A DNA stretch of 64,000 bases from a virus. Location of the stretch: IMG/VR virus record IMGVR_UViG_3300042520_000587, positions 24,169 to 88,168 of that record. One strand, written 5' to 3'. The position numbers were made by a program, and so were the translations under genes. The notes under the pieces are model-generated. The model did not search any database. It was not told where the DNA came from and saw only the letters and a list, made by a program, of their open reading frames with translations. Of this stretch, positions 56,824 to 64,000 are shown piece after piece (positions within the stretch are counted from its first letter, which is position 1; each line of letters opens with the position of its first letter).

Positions 56824-57190
56824 GTTATATAAACAGTTGTCAGAAGATTTAAATGTTGAAGAGGATTTGATAGATAAATTTATTGAACACTACTACAAAG
56901 ATATAAGGTCAGCATTGGTAAACTTAAAATATCCAAGAATGAATGTTGATGGTTTAGGTCACTTTGTAGCAAAACCCACTTTAGTAAGATCTCATATACC
57001 AAAATTTACTAAAAATTTATCTGAGCATGATACTTCAACATTTACAGCTTACCATACTAAAAAAGGCTTAGAGTTAAAGTTAGATCAGCTTATAGAACTA
57101 GAACATAAAATAAGTTTAGAGGAAATAAGAAAAGAAGAATTTAAAAAAAACAAAAATGAAAGCAGTACTAAAAACAATCTGGGAGAATAG
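56801..57190 (+). CDS. IHF/HU-like DNA-binding protein
   Basis: A 129-residue protein: LYKQLSEDLNVEEDLIDKFI, then YKDIRSALVNLKYPRMNVDG and LGHFVAKP. The early helices and the strand ending in lG.F....  fit the IHF/HU fold, which is a known gene of crAss-like phages at this site. It could bend DNA for packaging or transcription. The start overlaps the preceding gene. Confidence 0.65.
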   Translation: MIPKKANKLYKQLSEDLNVEEDLIDKFIEHYYKDIRSALVNLKYPRMNVDGLGHFVAKPTLVRSHIPKFTKNLSEHDTSTFTAYHTKKGLELKLDQLIELEHKISLEEIRKEEFKKNKNESSTKNNLGE

Positions 57191-57464
57191 AAAAGGTATC
57201 CTAGAAGGAATTAAGAACTCAATCATTAGAGATGAGTTTGTAGAAGACATAGCACGGATGAGACATGATATCTGTGATGGCTGTGAGCACTTAGATACTA
57301 AAGGTAAAGAGTGTGCTGTAAAGAAAACACAACCCTGTTGTGCTGAGTGTGGATGCTCATTAGCATTTAAGACCCGGTCATTATCATCAGAGTGCCCATT
57401 AGGTAAATGGGATGCTATAGCTACAGAAGAACAAGAAGAAGAATTAGATAATCTTAAAGATTAG
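57156..57464 (+). CDS. Zinc-binding Cys-rich protein (102 aa)
   Basis: MKAVLKTIWENRKGILEGIK, then ICDGCEHLDTKGKECAVKKT, PCCAECGCSLAFKTRSLSSE, then CPLGKW. Seven or more cysteines in CxxC...C...CC..CGC pattern form one or two zinc sites. Proteins of this type are common in Bacteroidota phages. It overlaps the IHF-like gene by 35 bases. Confidence 0.7.
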   Translation: MKAVLKTIWENRKGILEGIKNSIIRDEFVEDIARMRHDICDGCEHLDTKGKECAVKKTQPCCAECGCSLAFKTRSLSSECPLGKWDAIATEEQEEELDNLKD

Positions 57465-57468
57465 TATT

Positions 57469-57735
57469 ATGTACAGTATAAAATGGTGGAAACTATTAAT
57501 TGTATTTTTTTCAGCAATAGTTTTAGAAGCTAATAGTATTGCAGGTTTTAGATTCTTAATGAATGAAAATTGGATGGGTATGGTTATGATGGCTTTTATC
57601 AATCCTTTTTTATGTTTACCTATGAACCATTATACAATTGAAGTTAAGAAATTTAAGGAAAGAGCAATTATTGCTTTAGCATTTAGCATCGGCTTTACAG
57701 TAGGGATATTAACAATAAGACCTTTTTTTATATGA
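57469..57735 (+). CDS. Membrane protein (88 aa)
   Basis: Three hydrophobic segments (LLIVFFSAIVLEANSIAGFR, MGMVMMAFINPFLCLP and IIALAFSIGFTVGILTI) point to a small integral membrane protein. Function unknown. Confidence 0.6.
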   Translation: MYSIKWWKLLIVFFSAIVLEANSIAGFRFLMNENWMGMVMMAFINPFLCLPMNHYTIEVKKFKERAIIALAFSIGFTVGILTIRPFFI

Positions 57736-57789
57736 GTATAGTAGTCAATGCTAAAGATTATAGCTACAGAAAAAAGAACAATTAAAGAA

Positions 57790-58620
57790 ATGATAAAATT
57801 TAATGCAGATAATCATAGTTACTCCAGTATAGATGGTGAAGCTATTGATTGGATAAGTGTTACAACACTTGTTTCCCATTTTAAAAAACCTTTTGATGCT
57901 AAAGCAGTAGCAGAGAAAGTAAGTAAAAGCAAAAGATCTAAATGGGCTGGAGTAGATCCTAAGATTATCCAGGAGATCTGGAATAATGAATCTACTAGAT
58001 CCACTACTCTTGGTACATGGTATCATAACCAAAGAGAAGATGACTTGTGTGCATTAGCATCATTAAGTGTAGAAGGAACTACTATACCTGTATTTAGACC
58101 TGCAGAGGTTAAAGAAGGTGTCAAGATAGCTCCATCACAAAAATTAGAACCAGGCGTGTATCCAGAACATATGGTCTATTTAAGATCAGCAGGTATCTGT
58201 GGACAATCAGATTTAGTGGAAGTAGTCAATGGTAAAGTAAACATCATTGACTACAAAACTAATAAAGAGATAAAGAAAGAGTCATATGTAAACTGGGAAG
58301 GTATATCTGATAAGATGTCTCATCCTGTAAATAACTTAGATGACTGTAACTTTTATCATTATGCTTTACAGCTCAGCATTTATATGTATATTATATTAAA
58401 GCATAATCCTAAACTAAGACCCGGAAATATATTTATACACCATATAACATTTGAAGTAAAAAAAGAAGATCAGTGGGGATATCCTATTGCCAAACTAGAT
58501 GACAATGGAGAACCTATAGTAAAAGAAGTAATACCAATGGAAGTACCTTATTTAGTAGATGAAGTGCATGCTATTATTCACTATCTTCATGATAACAAAG
58601 CCAAAATTAAAAAGAAATAA
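57790..58620 (+). CDS. PD-(D/E)XK nuclease of the packaging region
   Basis: From the ATG at 57790: MIKFNADNHSYSSIDGEAID. Core motifs are ICGQSDLVEVV near residue 140, NIIDYKTNKEIKKES near 155 (catalytic D-x-K), and YHYALQLSIYMYIIL near 195. This is a conserved gene next to the terminase in crAss-like phages. It is distinct from the recombination nuclease at 16.5 kb. It could process DNA for packaging or replication. An upstream ATG at 57748 is also in frame but less likely. Confidence 0.8.
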   Translation: MIKFNADNHSYSSIDGEAIDWISVTTLVSHFKKPFDAKAVAEKVSKSKRSKWAGVDPKIIQEIWNNESTRSTTLGTWYHNQREDDLCALASLSVEGTTIPVFRPAEVKEGVKIAPSQKLEPGVYPEHMVYLRSAGICGQSDLVEVVNGKVNIIDYKTNKEIKKESYVNWEGISDKMSHPVNNLDDCNFYHYALQLSIYMYIILKHNPKLRPGNIFIHHITFEVKKEDQWGYPIAKLDDNGEPIVKEVIPMEVPYLVDEVHAIIHYLHDNKAKIKKK

Positions 58621-58622
58621 AA

Positions 58623-59138
58623 ATGCTGATTAAACTATTTGATGTACAGAATAAAACAGTTGTTCCTACTGAACACTGTTACACACTGAAGTCTCTTAAA
58701 GATATAATGGATGATTATCCTGATGACTATCTTAAAATATATCAGTATCTGTTTTATATGACATGTCCGGATCCAGATATGAATCCATTTTTCCATACAC
58801 CACATATAGAGAAAGAATCATTAATCATGCGGGAGATAGAAGCAGAATTCTCTACAGAAGATACTGAGATATACAATGCATTAAGATTCTGTGAGAAACT
58901 ATATGAAACTCCAACCTCCCGCGCGTACGGGGGTATGCAGAAAGCACTAGATAGAATATCTAATTACCTAGCTACTGCACAGATTACTGATGGTAAAGAT
59001 GGTAACATAGCTCAGATAAGAGCATTAGCAAAAGACTTTGATGGTATCAGACAATCCTTTAAAGGTGTCTACAAGGATCTACAGGATGAACAACAAAGTA
59101 AAGTCCGTGGTGGTCAGGGTCTTGCATATGATAGTTAG
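58623..59138 (+). CDS. Conserved protein upstream of TerL, possible small terminase
   Basis: A 171-residue helical protein: MLIKLFDVQNKTVVPTEHCY, then MDDYPDDYLKIYQYLFYMTC and MREIEAEFSTEDTEIYNALR. It ends two bases before the TerL gene. The small-terminase role is inferred from its position only, and no DNA-binding motif is clear. Confidence 0.5.
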   Translation: MLIKLFDVQNKTVVPTEHCYTLKSLKDIMDDYPDDYLKIYQYLFYMTCPDPDMNPFFHTPHIEKESLIMREIEAEFSTEDTEIYNALRFCEKLYETPTSRAYGGMQKALDRISNYLATAQITDGKDGNIAQIRALAKDFDGIRQSFKGVYKDLQDEQQSKVRGGQGLAYDS

Positions 59139-59140
59139 TC

Positions 59141-61345
59141 ATGAGTCAAATCTTTGAAGACATACCAACTTGGGATAATGGTAATTGGACTACCACATCT
59201 TTTGATAGCAGAGAAGAGTTTGCTACATATCTGCGTTCAATATTTAAGGAACCCGGTCAGTATGAGTTTGATGAAGTTAGTACAGAGTTATTTGTATCAG
59301 AATCAAATAAGTTTAGAAAGCTTGGTATATACACTACAGCTCCTTTTAAATCAAAAGACTTTATTAACTACTGGGATGACCAGAAAGCTAAATGCAGGAA
59401 GGGTTTACTAATTAAGCACGGAACTAAAGCTTGGTTTTTAGCAAGAGAGTACTACATGTGGCTTAACTTCCTACCTATCTTTAACAAAGAGATACAACAA
59501 TTTGGATTTGCTGATATCCGGGATGCTCAGTATCATATGGCTTTATATGAACTACTAGCAGAACTAAACTATAAGCATGTAGCTATCTTAAAGAAACGTC
59601 AGATAGCATCTTCCTACTACCATATGGGTAAGCTTATAAACCAGCAATGGTTTGAAGCGGGTGTTACACTAAAGATTGGAGCAAGTCTTAAAGATTATAT
59701 AAATGAGAAAGGTTCCTGGAAATTCCTACAGGAATATGCAGCATTCTTAAATGAGCATACAGCATGGTACCGTCCAATGTCACCAGATAAGGTAATGATG
59801 TGGCAACAGAAGATTGAAGTCAGAAAAGGTAACAGAAAAGCTGAGGTAGGTCTTAAAGGTACTATACAAGGTATGTCATTTGAAAAGGATCCTACAAATG
59901 GTGTCGGTGGTCCAGTTAAATATTTCTTTCATGAGGAGGCCGGGATTGCTCCTAAGATGGATCAGACATATGAGTATATGCGTCCTGCCATGAGATCTGG
60001 TTTAATTACTACAGGAATGTTTATAGCTGCAGGATCTGTGGGTGATTTATCTCAATGTGAGCCATTAAGGAAAATGATTGTAAAACCTTTAGACAATGAT
60101 GTATATTCTGTAGAATCAAATCTTATAGACTCTAAAGGTACTATTGGTTTATCCGGACTGTTTATCCCTGAACAATGGTCTATGCCGCCATATATAGATA
60201 AATATGGTAACTCACTTGTTACTGAAGCCTTAGAAGCTTTAGACAGACAATTTGAAGTTTGGAAAAAAGAACTTGACCCGGAGACATACCAGTTAAGAAT
60301 ATCTCAGCATCCTAGAAATATAGAAGAAGCTTTTGCTCACAGAACAGTATCTGTATTCCCAACTCATCTTATTACAGCTCAGGAAAGAAGAATAGAAGAT
60401 AAAGAATATGCATATGAGTTTCTAGATATCTCAACAGATGAGAATGGGAAACCTAGTGTTAGATCCTCTAATAAAAGACCTATAATGGAATTCCCTGTAA
60501 CTAAGAATACAGAGGATAAAACAGGTGTACTTGTTGTATGGGAAAGACCAATAAAAGATCCTGCATTTGGACAGTATTATGCATCTATTGACCCCGTGTC
60601 TGAAGGTAAGACAACTACTTCAGAATCATTATGTTCTATATATGTAATGAAAGCACCAGTAGAAGTAACTAAAGTAACAGGTACAGAAACAGAGACTTAT
60701 ATAGAACCAGATAAGATTGTAGCTGCCTGGTGCGGAAGGTTTGATGATATTAATAAAACACACCAGAGACTAGAGCTAATTATAGAGTGGTATAATGCAT
60801 GGACAGTAATAGAGAATAACATCTCATTATTCATCCAGTATATGATATCTAGAAAGAAACAAAGATACTTAGTACCTAAGAGTCAGATTATGTTCTTAAA
60901 AGATCTAGGAGCTAATGCTAATGTATTCCAGGAATATGGCTGGAAAAACACTGGTACTTTATTCAAAGCTCACCTTCTTAGTTATGCTATAGAATATACT
61001 AAAGAAGAATTAGATATAGAAACAAAGACAGATGGTACTATTGTTAGAACTAAATATGGTATAGAAAGGATTCCTGACCCTATGTTACTTAAAGAAATGA
61101 GAGCATATGCAGATGGAGTCAACGTGGATAGGCTAGTTTCATTCTGTGCACTTGTTGCATTTATGAAAATACAGCAGTCTAATAGAGGTTATACAAGAAG
61201 AACAATCATGGATGATGCAGCTAAAAACTTGCAAAAGTCAGAAAATTTGTTTAAATTAAAGAGTAGTCCGTTCCGGCATATGGGTAAATCTTTTTATTCT
61301 GGAGGACAGGGATTTAAAAGATCCCCATTTAAGAATCTTAAATAA
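59141..61345 (+). CDS. terL: Terminase large subunit
   Basis: A 734-residue protein. The ATPase part has VAILKKRQIASSYYHMGKLI near residue 147, a KRQ-type variant of the Walker A region, and Walker B with catalytic Glu in VKYFFHEEAGI near residue 265. The nuclease part has YYASIDPVSEGKTTTSESLC near residue 484 (the first RNase H Asp). Length and position, between the conserved gene above and the portal, fit crAss-like TerL. It pumps genomic DNA into the capsid and cuts it. Confidence 0.9.
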   Translation: MSQIFEDIPTWDNGNWTTTSFDSREEFATYLRSIFKEPGQYEFDEVSTELFVSESNKFRKLGIYTTAPFKSKDFINYWDDQKAKCRKGLLIKHGTKAWFLAREYYMWLNFLPIFNKEIQQFGFADIRDAQYHMALYELLAELNYKHVAILKKRQIASSYYHMGKLINQQWFEAGVTLKIGASLKDYINEKGSWKFLQEYAAFLNEHTAWYRPMSPDKVMMWQQKIEVRKGNRKAEVGLKGTIQGMSFEKDPTNGVGGPVKYFFHEEAGIAPKMDQTYEYMRPAMRSGLITTGMFIAAGSVGDLSQCEPLRKMIVKPLDNDVYSVESNLIDSKGTIGLSGLFIPEQWSMPPYIDKYGNSLVTEALEALDRQFEVWKKELDPETYQLRISQHPRNIEEAFAHRTVSVFPTHLITAQERRIEDKEYAYEFLDISTDENGKPSVRSSNKRPIMEFPVTKNTEDKTGVLVVWERPIKDPAFGQYYASIDPVSEGKTTTSESLCSIYVMKAPVEVTKVTGTETETYIEPDKIVAAWCGRFDDINKTHQRLELIIEWYNAWTVIENNISLFIQYMISRKKQRYLVPKSQIMFLKDLGANANVFQEYGWKNTGTLFKAHLLSYAIEYTKEELDIETKTDGTIVRTKYGIERIPDPMLLKEMRAYADGVNVDRLVSFCALVAFMKIQQSNRGYTRRTIMDDAAKNLQKSENLFKLKSSPFRHMGKSFYSGGQGFKRSPFKNLK

Positions 61346-61350
61346 GTGAT

Positions 61351-64000
61351 ATGCAAATAATAAACGCATTACAAGCTAAGAAAGGTGTTAAAACTTCCCA
61401 TAACAGAATGGGTAGTATTACTCAGCCTTTACAGTTTTTATTAAAAAAAGATAAAGATGATGAGTGGGCAGCATGGAACCTTGACTGGTTAGAGTGGAAT
61501 GGTTTGAAACAAATCCGCAGAAATGCCCGCAGATTAATGAAGAACTACAAACTTGCAAAAGGTGTAATAGACAGATCAGACTACATAGTTGAAGATGATA
61601 ATGATTATAGAGATATAGTAGAAGTACTAACAAAAGAAGATGCTTCTGCATTAGAGTTAAAGTTCTATCCTATCATCCCAAATGTTATTAATGTTCTAGT
61701 AGCTGAATTTGCAAAGAGATCAACTAAGCTTGTTTATAGAGCAGTAGATGAATACTCTTATAATGAAATGCTAGAGCAAAAAAGAGTAGCTGTTGAAGAA
61801 GTTCTTTTAGCTGATGCTCAACTTAAGATTACTGCAGCTTTATTAGAACAAGGATTAGATCCTGATTCTGAAGAAGCACAAGCAGAATTAAATCCTGACA
61901 AACTCAAATCTCTTCCTGAAATAGAATCATTCTTTAAGAAAGACTACAGATCTATGGCAGAACAGTGGGCATCCCATCAACATAAAGTAGATGTTGAGAG
62001 ATTTAAGATGGATGAACTTGAAGAAAGAGGTTTCCGTGACATGCTTATTACAGATAGAGAGTTCTGGCATTTCCGCATGATGGAAGATGATTATGAAGTA
62101 GAGTTGTGGAATCCGCCTATTACATTTTATCACAAGTCACCAGATGCTAGATATATATCACAAGGTAACTGGGTAGGTAAGATAGATATGATGACTGTAG
62201 CTGATGTAATTGACAGATATGGTTATGCTATGACTAAAGATCAATTAGAGGCTTTAGAAGCAATCTATCCTATCAGATCCGGTGGTTATATAGTTGGTGG
62301 TTATCAAAATGATGGTACATACTATGACGGAACCAAAAGTCATGAGTGGAATGTTAACATGCCTTCATTAGCATACAGACAGTATACCACAATGCGTGCA
62401 GGATCAGTGCTAGATGGAGGAGATATTATAGCTCAAATAATGTCTGAGGGAGAAGATTACTTTGATCAAGGTACTGCATATCTATTAAGAGTAACTACAG
62501 GTTACTGGAAGTCTCAGCGGAAGATTGGGCATCTCACTAAAATAGCTGAGAATGGTGAAGTTATAAATGAGATAATAACTGAAGACTATAAAGTAGAAGA
62601 CAAACCTGTCTATGATACTAGATTGTTTAAAAACAAAACAAAAGATAATCTAGTGTATGGAGAACATATTGATTGGATCTGGATTAATGAAACTTGGGGT
62701 GGTATAAAGATTGGCCCAAACATACCTTCATTCTGGGGTATGAATAATCCAGGAGGATTTTCACCTGTCTATATTGGTATAGATAAGAATCATATTGGAC
62801 CATTAAAGTTTCAGTTTAAAGGAGACAGTACTTTATATGGTTGTAAGTTACCGGTGGAAGGTGCTGTGTTCTCAGATAGGAATACTAAGTCAACTGCATT
62901 ACTTGACTTAATGAAGCCATATCAGATTGGTTACAATATAGTTAACAATCAGATTGCAGACATCTTAGTTGATGAGCTTGGTACTATCATTATGTTAGAT
63001 CAGAACACTCTTCCACGACATTCACTAGGAGAAGATTGGGGTAAAGGAAACTTGGCAAAAGCATATGTTGCCATGAAGAATTTCCAGATGCTTCCTCTAG
63101 ATACATCTATCACAAATACAGAGAATGCATTAAACTTCCAGCATTTCCAAAAACTTGATCTATCTCAGACAGAAAGATTAATGTCTAGGATTCAGTTGGC
63201 TAATCACTTTAAGCAACAGGCTTATGAAGTTATAGGGGTAAACCCTCAAAGGATGGGACAGCAGTTATCTCAAATGACAGCTACCGGAGTAGAACAAGCT
63301 GCTGCAGCATCATATGCTCAAACAGAAGTATTTTTCATTCAACACTGTGATTACTTAATGCCTAGGGTGCATCAAATGCGTACTGACCTTGCTCAATATT
63401 ATCATTCTACAAAACCATCCACTAGATTAAGTTATATCACAGGAGCTGATGATAAAGTTAATTTTCAAGTAAATGGAACTGATTTACTTTTGAGAGACCT
63501 AAATATATTCTGCACAACTACGGCAAACCATAGAGCTGTGTTAGAACAATTAAAACAAATGGCAATGCAGAATAACACTACAGGAGCATCTATATATGAT
63601 CTTGGTAAAGTTATTCAGTCTGACTCTATTTCTGAACTTAATAATGCACTTAAGTCATCTGAAGAAAAACAATCACAACAAAAACAACAAGAGCAACAGT
63701 CTGCACAACAAATGCAGCAAGAACAACTTGCTTCAGCTGAAAAACAAAAACAGATGGAAATCCAAGCTGCTGCTGAAAGAGATGATAAGATGATTCAGAA
63801 AGATATTACAGTAGCTGAAATCAGAGCTTCTGGATATGGTGCTATGGCAGATGTAAATCAAAATCAAGTATCTGACTTCCAAGATGCCATGAAGGACATA
63901 AGACAAACTGAACAGTATGAATCACAAATGAACCTTCAGAGAGAAAAGCAAACTAATGAGAATTACAGAGAAACTCAAAAGCTGGATATTGAAAGACAAA
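61351..64000 (+). CDS. Portal protein, cut by the right edge
   Basis: The ATG at 61351 gives MQIINALQAKKGVKTSHNRM, and the frame stays open for 883 codons to the window end. The sequence has PNVINVLVAEFAKRSTKLVY near residue 110 and FQHFQKLDLSQTERLMSRIQ near 600. The Gln-rich coiled coil after about residue 765 is typical of large phage portals. In crAss-like phages the portal follows TerL directly, as here. It forms the dodecameric ring through which DNA enters the head. Confidence 0.85.
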   Translation, partial: MQIINALQAKKGVKTSHNRMGSITQPLQFLLKKDKDDEWAAWNLDWLEWNGLKQIRRNARRLMKNYKLAKGVIDRSDYIVEDDNDYRDIVEVLTKEDASALELKFYPIIPNVINVLVAEFAKRSTKLVYRAVDEYSYNEMLEQKRVAVEEVLLADAQLKITAALLEQGLDPDSEEAQAELNPDKLKSLPEIESFFKKDYRSMAEQWASHQHKVDVERFKMDELEERGFRDMLITDREFWHFRMMEDDYEVELWNPPITFYHKSPDARYISQGNWVGKIDMMTVADVIDRYGYAMTKDQLEALEAIYPIRSGGYIVGGYQNDGTYYDGTKSHEWNVNMPSLAYRQYTTMRAGSVLDGGDIIAQIMSEGEDYFDQGTAYLLRVTTGYWKSQRKIGHLTKIAENGEVINEIITEDYKVEDKPVYDTRLFKNKTKDNLVYGEHIDWIWINETWGGIKIGPNIPSFWGMNNPGGFSPVYIGIDKNHIGPLKFQFKGDSTLYGCKLPVEGAVFSDRNTKSTALLDLMKPYQIGYNIVNNQIADILVDELGTIIMLDQNTLPRHSLGEDWGKGNLAKAYVAMKNFQMLPLDTSITNTENALNFQHFQKLDLSQTERLMSRIQLANHFKQQAYEVIGVNPQRMGQQLSQMTATGVEQAAAASYAQTEVFFIQHCDYLMPRVHQMRTDLAQYYHSTKPSTRLSYITGADDKVNFQVNGTDLLLRDLNIFCTTTANHRAVLEQLKQMAMQNNTTGASIYDLGKVIQSDSISELNNALKSSEEKQSQQKQQEQQSAQQMQQEQLASAEKQKQMEIQAAAERDDKMIQKDITVAEIRASGYGAMADVNQNQVSDFQDAMKDIRQTEQYESQMNLQREKQTNENYRETQKLDIERQ

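Overview
The window is a 64 kb piece of an AT-rich, double-stranded DNA tailed phage of the crAss-like group (Crassvirales), infecting a Bacteroidota host. The family call rests on a giant virion RNA polymerase with a DFDGD active-site motif, a second giant late protein beside it, and the run IHF-like protein, PD-(D/E)XK nuclease, TerL, portal. The replication module (family B polymerase, Toprim primase, DnaB helicase, Sak4-like ATPase, uracil-DNA glycosylase, SF2 helicase) fits the same group. The host call rests on plus-strand promoters of the Bacteroidota form TTTG-N19-TAnnTTTG and on A-rich, Shine-Dalgarno-poor leaders. Genes end in TAA, TAG and TGA, so I see no stop-codon recoding. I found no tRNA gene, integrase, CRISPR array or insertion sequence.

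Layout. (1) 1-11.7 kb, plus strand: the end of the late region, with the virion RNA polymerase polyprotein (cut by the left edge), a second giant protein and a small basic protein. (2) 11.7-40.3 kb, minus strand: DNA replication, repair and nucleotide metabolism, then many small genes, all reading left and ending at a strong terminator at 11.66 kb. One lone plus-strand gene lies at 28.6 kb. (3) 40.34-41.24 kb: about 0.9 kb without a convincing gene, packed with successive hairpins, probably a large structured RNA. (4) 41.3-45.0 kb, minus strand: tandem one-gene cassettes, each with its own upstream element (consensus CARCTTTTATTG) and its own terminator. (5) 45.0-45.6 kb: a divergent control region with short promoter-terminator units. 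(6) 45.6-48.6 kb, plus strand: small accessory genes, including an aminoacyl-tRNA-protein transferase-like protein, an Acb2-like protein and a GroES-like protein. (7) 48.7-53.1 kb: tail fibre and appendage genes. (8) 53.2-56.0 kb: lysis genes (M15 peptidase, holin and spanin candidates). (9) 56.1-64 kb: packaging and portal genes, running off the right edge. The genome is probably circular or circularly permuted, so the late operon would continue from the right edge back to the left one.

How it may work together. The minus-strand cassettes carry a promoter-like element unlike the host consensus, while the plus-strand units carry host-type promoters. This fits a model in which the injected virion polymerase reads the early minus-strand genes and host polymerase reads the plus strand; that is inference. 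The most notable points are the hairpin-array RNA, the self-contained cassettes whose stop codons sit inside their terminators, a ClpS homologue together with an ATE/Bpt-like transferase (two parts of an N-degron pathway), and a polymerase polyprotein carrying a block of effector-like domains (SLOG-like, P-loop, ASCH-like, AlkB-like, ART-like) between two copies of one small module.
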